Shown: positions 19,074 through 27,772, counted from the stretch's first letter. The stretch is DNA of 64,000 nt from Curtobacterium sp. SGAir0471 (GCF_005490985.1 NZ_CP027869.1:1922001-1986000); one strand, 5' to 3'. Notes: a model not told the origin generated them from the sequence alone. A program made the numbers and translations.

Positions 19074-20483
19074 TCACTCGCCGCGCGTGATCCTCCGGAG
19101 GCGTTCGAGCCGGGGGCCGACCTCGCGCTCGTACCCGTTGCCGGTCGGGGTGTAGTACTCCGTGCCCTCGAGCGCGTCGGGCAGGTACTGCTGGCGGGCG
19201 ACCCCGTGCTCGGCGTCGTGCGAGTAGACGTAGCCCTTGCCGTGCCCGAGTCGCTTCGCGCCCGGGTAGTGCGCGTCGCGCAGGTGCACCGGGACGACGC
19301 CCATCCGCCCCGCCTTGACGTCCGCCACGGCGGCGTTGACACCGTTGTAGGACGCGTTCGACTTCGGTGCGGTCGCGAGGTACACCACGGCCTCGGCCAG
19401 GGGGATGCGCCCCTCGGGCATCCCGATGAGCTGCACCGCCTGCGCCGCGGCGACGGCGATCGGCAGCGCCTGCGGGTCCGCCATGCCGATGTCCTCGGAC
19501 GCCGAGATGATGATGCGGCGGGCGATGAACCGCGGGTCCTCGCCAGCCTCGATCATCCGTGCGAGGTAGTGCAACGCGGCGTCGACGTCGCTCCCCCGCA
19601 CCGACTTGATGAACGCGCTGATGACGTCGTAGTGCTCGTCGCCCTGCCGGTCGTAGCGCAGCAGCGCCCGGTCGACGGCCGCGGCGACGGTGTCCGCGTC
19701 GACCAGCGGGACCGTCGCGACGTCGTCGGGCGAGAGCTCGTCGTCGTCGTCGTCCGTGTCCGAGGCCGCCGCGGCGATCGCCGACGACGCCGCTGCCTCG
19801 AGCGCGGTGAGCGCCCGGCGGGCGTCGCCGGAGGACAGGCGGACGATCGCCGCCCGGGCGTCGTCGCCGAGGACGACCGAGCCACCGAGGCCGCGCGGAT
19901 CCTCGACCGCCCGGTCGACGAGCATGCCGAGGTCCTCGTCGGTGAGCGGCTTGAGGGTCAGCAGGAGCGAGCGGGAGAGCAGTGGGGAGATGACCGAGAA
20001 GGACGGGTTCTCGGTCGTGGCAGCGATGAGGATCACCCACCCGTTCTCGACGCCGGGCAGCAGGGCGTCCTGCTGGGCCTTGCTGAACCGGTGGATCTCG
20101 TCGAGGAACAGCACGGTGGTCGAGCCGTAGAGGTCGCGGTGCGTCAGGGCCTTCTCCATGACCTCGCGCACGTCCTTCACGCCGGCCGTCACCGCGGACA
20201 GCTCGACGAACTCGCGGCCGGACTGCCGCGCGATCGCCTGGGCGAGGGTCGTCTTGCCGGTACCGGGCGGTCCCCAGAGGATCACGGATACCCCGCCGGG
20301 GTTCTCGCGCGTGCCGGTGGCGAGCTGCACCAGCGGGCTGCCGCGCCCGAGCAGGTGCTGCTGCCCCGCGACCTCGTCGAGGCTCGTCGGCCGCATCCGC
20401 ACCGCCAGCGGGACGGACCCCTGAGCCAACCCGGCGCGACCACCCGTCGTGGGCGCGCGCATGCCCGATCGATCCGCTGCCAT
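19074..20483 (-). CDS. rarA: Replication-associated recombination protein RarA (MgsA)
   Basis: AAA+ ATPase of the clamp-loader clade acting at stalled replication forks. 469 residues. Walker [12 protein letters not shown], Walker [19 protein letters not shown], sensor AATTENPSF, then the C-terminal tetramerisation domain with [14 protein letters not shown] and [14 protein letters not shown]. An acidic DTDDDDDEL insertion sits in the lid region. ATG 20483 lies 6 nt after a TACGAT -10 hexamer, so the transcript is probably leaderless; Met at 20462 is a possible shorter start. Confidence 0.96.
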   Translation of the reverse strand: MAADRSGMRAPTTGGRAGLAQGSVPLAVRMRPTSLDEVAGQQHLLGRGSPLVQLATGTRENPGGVSVILWGPPGTGKTTLAQAIARQSGREFVELSAVTAGVKDVREVMEKALTHRDLYGSTTVLFLDEIHRFSKAQQDALLPGVENGWVILIAATTENPSFSVISPLLSRSLLLTLKPLTDEDLGMLVDRAVEDPRGLGGSVVLGDDARAAIVRLSSGDARRALTALEAAASSAIAAAASDTDDDDDELSPDDVATVPLVDADTVAAAVDRALLRYDRQGDEHYDVISAFIKSVRGSDVDAALHYLARMIEAGEDPRFIARRIIISASEDIGMADPQALPIAVAAAQAVQLIGMPEGRIPLAEAVVYLATAPKSNASYNGVNAAVADVKAGRMGVVPVHLRDAHYPGAKRLGHGKGYVYSHDAEHGVARQQYLPDALEGTEYYTPTGNGYEREVGPRLERLRRITRGE

Positions 20484-20489
20484 GCTCCG

Positions 20490-20495
20490 ATCGTA
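20490..20495 (-). promoter_or_regulatory. -10 element of a leaderless rarA promoter
   Basis: TACGAT on the minus strand, 6 nt before the rarA ATG. Initiation about 6-7 nt downstream would place the 5' end at the start codon. Confidence 0.5.
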
Positions 20496-20550
20496 GGCCG
20501 GACCACCGACGTGCTGCGTGCCTCCAGGCCGACGCCGCCCGTCGGTCCGC

Positions 20551-20556
20551 TACGCT
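20551..20556 (+). promoter_or_regulatory. Probable -10 element of the cyclophilin gene
   Basis: TACGCT on the plus strand, about 35 nt before the GTG at 20592. A GAGAGG purine stretch between them can serve as ribosome site. Confidence 0.4.
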
Positions 20557-20591
20557 CGTCGGCACAGTCGACGAGAGGTCCGATCAGCACC

Positions 20592-21398
20592 GTGGCACCG
20601 AAGAACCAGGCGCGCGACAACCGCGAGGCGCGTGAGCGGCTCCGTCTGTACCAGGCCCGACAGGGCCTGCACGACCGGCAGCGACGCCGGCGGGTGCGGG
20701 ACGACGTCGTCGGCGTGGGGGTGCTCGTCCTGGTCGCTGCCCTGGCGACCGGGTCACAGCTCGCCTTCGCGGGGTCGCGGGCCGGGGACGCGCCGAGCGC
20801 GAGCGCGACGTCCACCCCGACCCCCTCGGCGAGTGCGACGGCCGGCAACACCGGGACGGTGCCGAGCAAGGACATCGCGGACGGGGCGACCTGGACCGGC
20901 ACGCTGACGCTGAACAAGGACGTCCGGCTCGGCATCGAGCTCGACGGGAAGGCCGCACCGCAGGCGTCGAGTGTCGAGATCGACCTCATCCGGAAGCAGT
21001 TCTACGAGGGCACCACCTGCCACCGACTCGCCGACAGCGCGGACTTCCGGTTCCTGCAGTGCGGCTCCGCCAACGGGGACGGCACGGGTGACGCCGGGTT
21101 CCAGTACGGCCCGCTCGAGAACGTCCCGAGCGACGGCCGGTACGCCGCGGGCACCCTCGCGATCGCGCGCGGTGCGTCGCCGTACTCGCAGTCGACGCAG
21201 TTCTTCATCGTCTACGGCGACACGACGCTCGACGGCTCGACGGGCGGGTACACCGTCGTCGGCAAGGTCACGAGCGGGCTCGACGACCTGGAGCGCGAGA
21301 TCACCTCGAAGGGCATCGCGTCGGCGGGGTCGGACGGCACCGGCGAGCCGAAGGTCGCGACCACGATCACCGGCGCGACCATCCGCGAGCAGGACTGA
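20592..21398 (+). CDS. Membrane-anchored cyclophilin-type peptidyl-prolyl isomerase
   Basis: 268 residues. A basic cytoplasmic N-terminus (about 40 residues), one transmembrane helix (VVGVGVLVLVAALATGSQLAFAG), a Ser/Thr/Pro/Ala linker, then a cyclophilin domain facing outwards. FYEGTTCHRL, FLQCGSANGDGTGDAGF, GTLAIARG, QSTQFFIVYGD and GYTVVGKVTSGLDDL follow the family pattern with the usual substitutions of the actinobacterial secreted branch. Probably assists folding of exported proteins. GTG 20592 was chosen because it begins the lysine/arginine-rich N-terminus after a plausible ribosome site. Confidence 0.93.
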   Translation: MAPKNQARDNREARERLRLYQARQGLHDRQRRRRVRDDVVGVGVLVLVAALATGSQLAFAGSRAGDAPSASATSTPTPSASATAGNTGTVPSKDIADGATWTGTLTLNKDVRLGIELDGKAAPQASSVEIDLIRKQFYEGTTCHRLADSADFRFLQCGSANGDGTGDAGFQYGPLENVPSDGRYAAGTLAIARGASPYSQSTQFFIVYGDTTLDGSTGGYTVVGKVTSGLDDLEREITSKGIASAGSDGTGEPKVATTITGATIREQD

Positions 21399-21479
21399 CC
21401 GGACCGGTCGGACCCGACGCCGGACTCCGGTCGTCCACAGCCCGCACGTCCGACTGGCCCCCGGGCCCCTCCGGTGCAA

Positions 21480-21485
21480 TAGGCT
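21480..21485 (+). promoter_or_regulatory. Probable -10 element of the DUF349 gene
   Basis: TAGGCT on the plus strand, about 60 nt before the GTG at 21547 and downstream of the cyclophilin stop. Confidence 0.4.
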
Positions 21486-21546
21486 GACGACCTGACCGTG
21501 CCGACGGGGACGTCGGCGATGCACGACCACGATCGAGGCGAGACCT

Positions 21547-22779
21547 GTGGGACCTGACGAAGCAACGACCTGGGGCCGGGTCGACGAGAACGGGACGGTG
21601 TACGTCCGGTACGACGACGGCGAGAAGGCCGTCGGCGAGTACCCGGACGCCACCCCGGACGAGGCCCTCGCGTACTTCGCGCGCAAGTACGCCGACCTCG
21701 AGGGGCAGGTGAAGATCGCCGAGCAGCGCGTCCAGCGCGGCGCCTCGGCGAACGACGTCGCTCGGACCGTCGAGCACCTGCGCACGCAGGTCGCCGAGGC
21801 TCGTGTGGTCGGTGACCTGAAGTCGCTCGAGAACCGGGTCGCCGCCCTGTCCGAGCAGGTGGGCTCCCTCACGAAGGAGCAGCAGGCGCAGGCACAGCAG
21901 GCGCTCACCGACGCACTGGCGTACCGGACCTCGCTGGTCGAGGAAGCCGAGTCGCTCGCCGCCGTCGACCCGGCTCGGGCGCAGTGGAAGCAGATCACCG
22001 CGCAGCTCGACGACGTCTTCGCCCGCTGGCAGCAGCACCAGCACGACGGCCCGCGCCTGCCCAAGAACGAGGCCAACGAGCTGTGGAAGCGCTTCCGCGC
22101 CGCCCGTTCGACCGTCGACCAGCACCGCCGCGCCTTCTACTCGGAGCTCGACGCGCAGCACCGCGACGCGCGGAACCGCAAGCAGGAGCTCGTCCAGCAG
22201 GCGGAGGCGCTCGCGTCCCGCGGCTCCGACGGCATCCCCGCCTACCGTGAGTTGCTCGACGACTGGAAGCGTGCCGGCCGTGCCGGGAAGCGCCACGACG
22301 ACGCACTCTGGGCACGCTTCAAAGCCGCCGGTGACGTGCTGTTCGAGCAGCGCCACGCCGAGGCCGCGGTCGAGAACGAGGAGTTCTCCGCGAACCTCGT
22401 CGCGAAGCAGGCCCTGCTCACCGAGGCCGAGCCGCTGCTGCAGCAGAAGGACCGGGTCGCCGCCCGTCGCACGCTGACGGACATCCAGCGCCGCTGGGAC
22501 GAGATCGGCAAGGTCCCGCGCGGCGACGTCCGTCGGATCGAGGACCGTCTGCGTGCGGTCGAGGACCACGTGCGGAGCCTCGAGGACGAGCACTGGAAGG
22601 CGTCCGACCCGGAGCGCAAGGCACGGCAGACCGGGCTCGCGAGCCAGCTCGAGGACGCCATCGGCAAGCTCCAGGCCGAGCTCGAGGCCGCGCAGGCCTC
22701 CGGTGACTCGCGCAAGATCAAGGAGGCGCAGGAAGCGCTGGACGCCCGCAAGATCTGGCTCGACGCGCTCGGGAGCTGA
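21547..22779 (+). CDS. DUF349 domain protein, largely coiled coil
   Basis: 410 residues, acidic and helical. The first 45 residues form a small beta domain (GRVDENGTVYVRYDDGEKAVGEY). The rest consists of repeated DUF349 units of about 70 residues, each with the typical W-K-x-x-G/A plus LWxRF pattern (LLDDWKRAGRAGKRHDDALWARFKAA, ELWKRFRAARSTVDQ), ending in a long coiled coil. DUF349 proteins are common in Actinobacteria; their function is unknown. Start GTG 21547. A strong bidirectional hairpin follows it. Confidence 0.93.
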   Translation: MGPDEATTWGRVDENGTVYVRYDDGEKAVGEYPDATPDEALAYFARKYADLEGQVKIAEQRVQRGASANDVARTVEHLRTQVAEARVVGDLKSLENRVAALSEQVGSLTKEQQAQAQQALTDALAYRTSLVEEAESLAAVDPARAQWKQITAQLDDVFARWQQHQHDGPRLPKNEANELWKRFRAARSTVDQHRRAFYSELDAQHRDARNRKQELVQQAEALASRGSDGIPAYRELLDDWKRAGRAGKRHDDALWARFKAAGDVLFEQRHAEAAVENEEFSANLVAKQALLTEAEPLLQQKDRVAARRTLTDIQRRWDEIGKVPRGDVRRIEDRLRAVEDHVRSLEDEHWKASDPERKARQTGLASQLEDAIGKLQAELEAAQASGDSRKIKEAQEALDARKIWLDALGS

Positions 22780-22794
22780 CCAGCGCCAGGCACG

Positions 22795-22833
22795 AGGACG
22801 CCCCGCGACCGTCGATCGGTCGCGGGGCGTCCT
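22795..22833. terminator. Bidirectional terminator between the DUF349 gene and ribF
   Basis: Perfect 17-bp stem (22795-22811 with 22817-22833) with a 5-nt loop between two convergent genes; works in either orientation. Confidence 0.8.
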
Positions 22834-22869
22834 GCATCACCGGCTGTCAGCGGCCGGTCGGGATCGGCG

Positions 22870-23832
22870 TCAGACCGGTGCGGGCAGACCGAGCAGCAGC
22901 CGGATGTCGAGGTCGTCCTGCCGCATCTGGGCCGCGAGCTCGTCCATCGACGAGAACGCGACCATGCCGCGCACGTACGAGACGAAGAGCACCGAGATCG
23001 TGTCGCCGTACAGGTCGATGTCGACGTCGAGCAGGTGCGCCTCGATCTGCTTCGCCGGCACGCCCTGGAACGTCGGGTTGTTGCCGACCGACACCGCGGC
23101 CGGGTAGACGGTGCCCTCGTGCAGCACGCGCGCCGCGTAGACGCCGTCGGCCGGGACGAAGCCCTCGCACGCGGGGTCGAGGTTGGCCGTCGGGTAGCCC
23201 ATCGCCCGGCCACGCTGGTTCCCGTGCACCACGGTGCTCCGGACGGCGTGCTCGCGACCGAGCAGTCGAGCGGCCTCGGCCACGCGACCGTCACCGAGCA
23301 GCTCGCGGATCCAGGTCGAGGAGACGCGTCGCTCGTCGGACGGGCGGACGTCGTCGCGCAGGTCGACGTCGTCGATGAGCTCGACGCGGAAGCCGTGCTG
23401 CTCCCCCAGTCGGCGCAGCAGGTTGACGTCGCCGGCGCCGCGGGCACCGAAGCGGAAGTCGCTGCCGACGAAGACCAGCTCGGCGTGCAGGGTACGGACG
23501 AGGACCTCGGACACGAAGGCCTCGGGTGCCTGCGACTGCAGGTCCTGGTCGAAGCGCAGCAGGAGCATCGCGTCGACCCCGATCTCCTCGAGGAGCTCGC
23601 GGCGCTGCGCGGTGCTCGTCAGCGCTGGCGGCACGCGGTCGGGGTCGATCACGCTGAGGGGGTGGCGGTCGAACGTCACCACGGTGGAGACGAGCCCGCG
23701 CTCGCGTGCGGCGCGTTCGAGGTGCGCGATCACCGCACGGTGGCCGACGTGGACCCCGTCGAACTTGCCGATCGTGACGGCGCTCGGACCGAAGCCCTGC
23801 GCCACGTCGGCGACGTCGTCGTAGTACTGCAC
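22870..23832 (-). CDS. ribF: Bifunctional riboflavin kinase / FAD synthetase
   Basis: Makes FMN from riboflavin and FAD from FMN. 320 residues. The N-terminal nucleotidyltransferase half has GKFDGVHVGHRAVI (HIGH-like) and the typical VSSTWIRELL; the C-terminal flavokinase half has GRAMGYPTANL, DGVYAARV and the NNPTF motif. GTG 23832 (VQYYDDV) is the best start, 8 bp after the stop of the upstream membrane protein, although its ribosome site is weak. Next to truB as often seen in bacteria. Confidence 0.96.
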   Translation of the reverse strand: MQYYDDVADVAQGFGPSAVTIGKFDGVHVGHRAVIAHLERAARERGLVSTVVTFDRHPLSVIDPDRVPPALTSTAQRRELLEEIGVDAMLLLRFDQDLQSQAPEAFVSEVLVRTLHAELVFVGSDFRFGARGAGDVNLLRRLGEQHGFRVELIDDVDLRDDVRPSDERRVSSTWIRELLGDGRVAEAARLLGREHAVRSTVVHGNQRGRAMGYPTANLDPACEGFVPADGVYAARVLHEGTVYPAAVSVGNNPTFQGVPAKQIEAHLLDVDIDLYGDTISVLFVSYVRGMVAFSSMDELAAQMRQDDLDIRLLLGLPAPV

Positions 23833-23840
23833 GCCGGGCC

Positions 23841-24281
23841 CTACTCGCCGACCGTGACCGACGCGGCCGCGGGCTCGACGGCGGCGGCCCGGTGGTGCTT
23901 CCGCAGCCACCAGAGTCCGGCGATCGGGAGCACCAGCGGCGCGAAGACGTAGCCGAGGCCGTAGTACGACCACACGGTGTCGTCGGGGAACAGCTGTCGG
24001 TCGATCAGGGACAACGTGCCGACGATCAGCACCCCGGCCATCTCGAAGCCGATGGTCACGCACGCGACGCGGTACCAGGCGCGGCCGGGGGCGATGAGCG
24101 CGATCATCGCGACGATGTAGACGACGGCCGCGACGGCGCTGAGCGTGTAGGCGAACGGCGCGAACGAGAACTTCTCGATGATCTGGACGACACTGCGTCC
24201 GGTGGCCGCGAGGGCCAGGATGCCGTACACGGCGATGAGGACGCGGCCGACGCCGGTCGCGAGGGAGGATCTGTTCGCCAC
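23841..24281 (-). CDS. Four-helix membrane protein of unknown function
   Basis: 146 residues with four transmembrane helices (RVLIAVYGILALAATG; TLSAVAAVVYIVAMIALIA; VTIGFEMAGVLIVGTL; YVFAPLVLPIAGLWWL). Not recognised as a named transporter. The frame is open to 24353, but GTG 24281 (VANRSSLATG) begins right before the first helix and lies 7 nt after a TAGACT -10 hexamer, so I take it as a leaderless start. It runs into ribF with an 8-bp gap. Confidence 0.8.
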   Translation of the reverse strand: MANRSSLATGVGRVLIAVYGILALAATGRSVVQIIEKFSFAPFAYTLSAVAAVVYIVAMIALIAPGRAWYRVACVTIGFEMAGVLIVGTLSLIDRQLFPDDTVWSYYGLGYVFAPLVLPIAGLWWLRKHHRAAAVEPAAASVTVGE

Positions 24282-24288
24282 GGCGATG

Positions 24289-24294
24289 AGTCTA
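24289..24294 (-). promoter_or_regulatory. -10 element of a leaderless promoter (membrane protein-ribF)
   Basis: TAGACT, 7 nt before the GTG at 24281 on the minus strand. Confidence 0.45.
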
Positions 24295-24357
24295 CCGACG
24301 ACGGGTGACGTGCGCGGACGCCACCAGCGCCCGGCAGGCACGGAGACGGGCACCGGG

Positions 24358-24723
24358 CTAGTTGAGCGCGAACCAGATCTGGTACATCCGGTAGACCATC
24401 ACCGCGACGGTGAACGCGCCGGCTCCGAGCACGACCGTGCTCCACTTCGTCCGGTCGATCAGCGCCCAGAGGATCGCGGCCGGCGGCACGAGCAGCACCG
24501 AGACCGCGTAGACCCCGAACTCGAGCGCGTTGCCCTGCGGCGGGCTGCCGACCGCGGGGAGCACGAGCGACACCACGCCCTGCGCCAGGAGCAGGAGCTC
24601 GATCAGTGCGAGCGACCCGACGGTGTAGTCGTTCGGCTTCCAGCCGAGGAACCCGACGACCACGGCGAACAGCCCGGCGACCACGGACACCGCGAGCTGC
24701 ACCCACATGAACCACTCGATCAC
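24358..24723 (-). CDS. Four-helix membrane protein downstream of truB
   Basis: 121 residues, four predicted transmembrane helices separated by short loops (VQLAVSVVAGLFAVVVGFLG first, AGAFTVAVMVYRMYQIWF last), ending FALN. No family recognised. GTG 24723 overlaps the truB stop by 4 bp, so translation is coupled to the pseudouridine synthase. Resembles its neighbour at 23841 in size and topology but not visibly in sequence. Confidence 0.8.
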   Translation of the reverse strand: MIEWFMWVQLAVSVVAGLFAVVVGFLGWKPNDYTVGSLALIELLLLAQGVVSLVLPAVGSPPQGNALEFGVYAVSVLLVPPAAILWALIDRTKWSTVVLGAGAFTVAVMVYRMYQIWFALN

Positions 24724-25682
24724 GCGTGCGCTCCGTCCGTCGTGGTGCCGACCGGGGCCGGCGCCGGGAAGTTCGTGATGACCCGCAGCCGACCACGCCG
24801 CACGGAGACGAGGCCGACGAGTCGGTCGTCGTCCTTCGCCACAGCCGCGACCGGGCCGTCGTGGTCGGGGTGCTCGACCGCGACACGCTTGCCGTCTGTC
24901 AGGTCCTTCGCCGCGGCCGCGTCGAGTGCCACGACGTCGAAGAGGCGACGTGCGACGTCCGCCGGGCGGGCGAGGGCTGCGGCGACGTCGACCGAGTCGT
25001 CCTCGAGGTCCACCGCGTCCGCGACGTCGAAGGGTCCGACCGCGGTGCGTCGGAGGGCGGTGAGGTGCGCCCCGGTGCCGAGTGCCGCACCGACGTCACG
25101 CGCCAGCGCACGGACGTACGTCCCCGACGAGCAGTCGACGACGACGTCGAGGTCGACCACGGGGACGTCGACGCCGTCGACCGTGACCGTGTGGTCGTCC
25201 CGGCCGGTCACCACGAAGCGGGACACCGTGACGGTGCGCGAGCGCAGGACGACCTCCTCGCCCTTCCTGGCGAGGTCGTAGGCTCGGCGCCCGTCGACCT
25301 TGATCGCGCTGACCGTCGAGGGCACCTGGTCGATGACGCCGCGCTGTGCGGCGACGGCTCGCTCGATCGCGTCGTCCGACACGTCCGCCGCCGCGACACC
25401 CGCAGCCGAGGTCGGCGTGCCGTCCGCGTCGTCGGAGTCGGTGCCGACCCCGAGTCGGATCGTCGCCGTGTAGGTCTTGCCGAGGCCGACCAGGTGCGTC
25501 AGGAGCCGCGTGGAGGGCCCGGCGCCGAGCAGCAGCAGTCCCGTCGCCATCGGGTCGAGCGTGCCGGCGTGACCGATCTTCTTCAGGCCGAGACGCCGAC
25601 GTGCGATCGACACCACGCGGTGGCTGGAGATGCCCTGCGGCTTGTCGACGAGGAGGATGCCGTCAGGCTGGGGAGCGACCAC
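24720..25682 (-). CDS. truB: tRNA pseudouridine(55) synthase
   Basis: Modifies U55 in the T arm of tRNAs. 320 residues. DGILLVDKPQGISSH, the catalytic aspartate in GHAGTLDPMATG, the YTATIRLGVGTDSDD strand and CSSGTYVRAL are intact; a C-terminal domain (KRVAVEHPDHDGPVA) replaces the E. coli PUA, as in Actinobacteria. GTG 25682 (VVAPQPDGILL) is 6 nt after a TAGCCT hexamer, consistent with leaderless transcription. Confidence 0.97.
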   Translation of the reverse strand: MVAPQPDGILLVDKPQGISSHRVVSIARRRLGLKKIGHAGTLDPMATGLLLLGAGPSTRLLTHLVGLGKTYTATIRLGVGTDSDDADGTPTSAAGVAAADVSDDAIERAVAAQRGVIDQVPSTVSAIKVDGRRAYDLARKGEEVVLRSRTVTVSRFVVTGRDDHTVTVDGVDVPVVDLDVVVDCSSGTYVRALARDVGAALGTGAHLTALRRTAVGPFDVADAVDLEDDSVDVAAALARPADVARRLFDVVALDAAAAKDLTDGKRVAVEHPDHDGPVAAVAKDDDRLVGLVSVRRGRLRVITNFPAPAPVGTTTDGAHA

Positions 25683-25688
25683 CGGACG

Positions 25689-25694
25689 AGGCTA
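25689..25694 (-). promoter_or_regulatory. -10 element of a leaderless truB promoter
   Basis: TAGCCT on the minus strand, 6 nt before the truB GTG. Confidence 0.45.
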
Positions 25695-25730
25695 CCAGCG
25701 CGGCGCTCCCGCACGGGGTCGGTCGGACCG

Positions 25731-26177
25731 TCAGCAGGCGTCGTTCCACTCGCGACGCGGGTGGTCCGGGTCGGTCACGTCGAGCACCGCCGACGCGGCG
25801 ATCTTGACGTCCGCGCGCCGCTCGAGGCGACCGTCCTCCTGCTCCACCCAGAGCGACCAGCGCCAGAGGTTCCTGGTGCCCGACGCGAGCAGTCCCTGGC
25901 CGTGGACGACGAGCACGCCGTCGCCCGCACCCGTCGTCCGGAAGGGCGTGACGACGTCGGCCCGGAGAACGTCGAGGTCGGCGGAGGGCGCCGCCGCGGC
26001 CATCGCGGACACCCCGTGCTGCTGGAAGGCGGCGACGAGCGCCGCAGCGACCCGCTCGAGGTCGGTGCCGTCCTGTCCGTCGATGCCGACGACGGTCCGG
26101 TTCGTGCCGACCTGCGCGATCACCTCGCCCGCGATCGCAGCCATCGTGTCGGTCTCCTGCGGTGCCCAGCGTGCCAT
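25731..26177 (-). CDS. Uridine kinase-like protein with degenerate P-loop
   Basis: 148 residues: MARWAPQETDTMAAIAGEV, then VVGIDGQDGTDLERVAAAL, where a uridine-kinase-like protein would have a GxxxxGK[ST] P-loop. The lysine and Ser/Thr are missing. The rest (DVVTPFRTTGAGDGVLVVHGQGLL, RRADVKIAASAVLDVTDPDHPRREWNDAC) ends like a nucleoside-kinase-type substrate/lid segment. I therefore call it a P-loop-fold relative that probably no longer binds ATP in the normal way; this is inference from pattern, not a family assignment. ATG 26177 is 6 nt after TACGGT, so it is probably leaderless, and it is divergent from mutY. Confidence 0.7.
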   Translation of the reverse strand: MARWAPQETDTMAAIAGEVIAQVGTNRTVVGIDGQDGTDLERVAAALVAAFQQHGVSAMAAAAPSADLDVLRADVVTPFRTTGAGDGVLVVHGQGLLASGTRNLWRWSLWVEQEDGRLERRADVKIAASAVLDVTDPDHPRREWNDAC

Positions 26178-26183
26178 GCTCCC

Positions 26184-26193
26184 ACCGTAGGCT
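26184..26193. promoter_or_regulatory. Overlapping divergent -10 elements (P-loop-like gene / mutY)
   Basis: ACCGTAGGCT contains TAGGCT for mutY (26188-26193, plus) and TACGGT for the divergent gene (26189-26184, minus). They share the TA at 26188-26189. Each lies 6 nt before a start codon (26200 and 26177). Confidence 0.5.
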
Positions 26194-26199
26194 GTCGTG

Positions 26200-27147
26200 G
26201 TGAACGCGAGCGGAGCCTCCCGGCAGCCTGTGGAGGAGACGACGGCTGTGGAGGACCCGACGGACCCGAGCCGTCCCGACATCGCGTCCCCGCTCGTGGC
26301 GTGGTTCCGCACCGAGGCCCGCGACCTGCCGTGGCGCCGTCCGGGGTTCCCCGCCTGGGGCACGCTGGTGAGCGAGATCATGCTGCAGCAGACGCAGGTC
26401 GCGCGGGTCGTCCCCCGTCTGGAGGCGTGGCTCACCCGGTGGCCGACCCCTGCGGACCTCGCGGCGTCGCCTCCCGGCGAGGCGGTCCGTGCCTGGGACC
26501 GGCTCGGCTACCCGAGGCGCGCGCTCGCGCTGCACGCGGCCGCCACCGCGATCGCCGAGCAGCACGACAACGTGGTCCCGCGGGACGTCGACGCGCTCCT
26601 CGCCCTGCCCGGCATCGGCGACTACACCGCCAGGGCCGTGGCGGTCTTCGCCTACGGCGACCGGCACCCCGTCGTCGACGTCAACGTCCGGCGTGTGCTC
26701 GCCCGGGCGGTCCTCGGCGAGGGCGAGCCCGGACCGGCGAAGGCGCGGCGCGACCTGCCGCTCATGGAGTCCGTGCTCCCCGAGGACCGCGAGGCGGCCG
26801 CCGCGACGAACGCCGCGGTGATGGAGCTCGGTGCGCTCGTCTGCGTCGCCCGCTCCCCCGCGTGCGACGTCTGCCCGATCGCCGACCGCTGCGCCTGGCG
26901 GGCCGCCGGGTACCCGGAGCACGACGGACCGCGCGCCCCGAAGCAGGCACGCTTCGCCGGCAGCGACCGCCAGGTGCGCGGTCTCGTGATGGCCGAGCTG
27001 CGGGCGAGCGACGTGCCGGTCACGCGGGACGAGGTCGACCTGGTCTGGCCGGACGCCGAGCAGCGTGCCCGTGCGCTCGCGTCCCTGCTGCACGACGGGC
27101 TCGTCGTCGGCGACGACGCATCGGGCTACCGGCTGCCCGACGCCTGA
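26200..27147 (+). CDS. mutY: A/G-specific adenine DNA glycosylase
   Basis: Removes adenine opposite 8-oxoguanine. 315 residues from GTG 26200 (316 from the adjacent GTG 26197). Catalytic glutamate in SEIMLQQTQV, helix-hairpin-helix LPGIGDYTARAVAVFAYG with the catalytic aspartate in VVDVNVRRVLAR, and the [4Fe-4S] cysteines CVARSPACDVCPIADRC (C-X6-C-X2-C-X5-C). The C-terminal NUDIX-like domain of E. coli MutY is replaced by a short basic region. GTG 26200 lies 6 nt after TAGGCT, which supports the downstream of the two GTGs and a leaderless transcript. Confidence 0.96.
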   Translation: MNASGASRQPVEETTAVEDPTDPSRPDIASPLVAWFRTEARDLPWRRPGFPAWGTLVSEIMLQQTQVARVVPRLEAWLTRWPTPADLAASPPGEAVRAWDRLGYPRRALALHAAATAIAEQHDNVVPRDVDALLALPGIGDYTARAVAVFAYGDRHPVVDVNVRRVLARAVLGEGEPGPAKARRDLPLMESVLPEDREAAAATNAAVMELGALVCVARSPACDVCPIADRCAWRAAGYPEHDGPRAPKQARFAGSDRQVRGLVMAELRASDVPVTRDEVDLVWPDAEQRARALASLLHDGLVVGDDASGYRLPDA

Positions 27148-27235
27148 CCGACGACCGGCGACCGCCGGCAGGCGGCACGCGGCACGCGGCACGCGACAGC
27201 CGGGCCGGGCGGCCGCGCGATTGGGTGGCACACGA

Positions 27236-27270
27236 CGACGGCCGCCGGACGAGGTGTCCGGCGGCCGTCG
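27236..27270. terminator. Bidirectional terminator between mutY and rbfA
   Basis: Perfect 15-bp stem (27236-27250 with 27256-27270), 5-nt loop, between convergent genes. A short GGCACGC triplet repeat lies just before it (about 27174-27195). Confidence 0.8.
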
Positions 27271-27285
27271 CGGTGCTGCGGTGGA

Positions 27286-27732
27286 TCAGGCGCGCTCGCC
27301 GCGCTCCTCGTCCTGGTCGTCGTGCTTGTACGGGTCGGCGTCACCGGCGTACTGCGCCCCGGCCGACGCGGCACGCACCTGCGCGTCGCGCTGCTGGGCC
27401 TGGACGAGCAGGTCCTCCATGTGCGCCGACGTCTCCGGCAGCGCGTCGGCGATGAACTCGAGCGACGGGGTGAGCCGTGCGGTGATGTTCTTGCCGACCT
27501 CGCTCCGGAGCATGCCGGTCGCGGCCTTGAGCGCAGCGGCGGAGTCGGCGCGCTCCTCGTCGGAGCCGTAGACCGTGTAGAACACCGACGCGTGCTGCAG
27601 GTCGCCGGTCACACGGACGTCGGTGATGGTGACGAAGCCGAGGCGCGGGTCACGCAGCCCCTTGTCGAGCCGCCGTGCGACGACTTCCTTGATGCGGTCC
27701 GCCATCTTGCGCGCGCGCTGCGGATCGGCCAT
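27286..27732 (-). CDS. rbfA: Ribosome-binding factor A
   Basis: Cold-shock factor for 30S maturation. 148 residues. MADPQRARKMADRIKEVVARRL, DPRLGFVTITDVRVTGDL and the KH-like core match; LTPSLEFIADALPE closes the fold. The charged tail (YKHDDQDEERGERA) is an extension. ATG 27732, cotranscribed behind infB but separated by a hairpin at 27773-27806. Confidence 0.96.
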   Translation of the reverse strand: MADPQRARKMADRIKEVVARRLDKGLRDPRLGFVTITDVRVTGDLQHASVFYTVYGSDEERADSAAALKAATGMLRSEVGKNITARLTPSLEFIADALPETSAHMEDLLVQAQQRDAQVRAASAGAQYAGDADPYKHDDQDEERGERA

Positions 27733-27772
27733 GGGTGCCTCCTGGGGCAGTGATCTACTGGTGGAACGGGAC

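Noticed and set aside
23841-24353. Longer 170-residue form of the membrane protein
   Set aside because: The extra N-terminal 24 residues are Arg/Trp/Pro-rich and contain the -10 hexamer of the better-supported GTG start at 24281.
27174-27195. GGCACGC triplet repeat between mutY and rbfA as an attachment site or element
   Set aside because: Only 7 bp per unit, next to an ordinary terminator; more simply explained by replication slippage.
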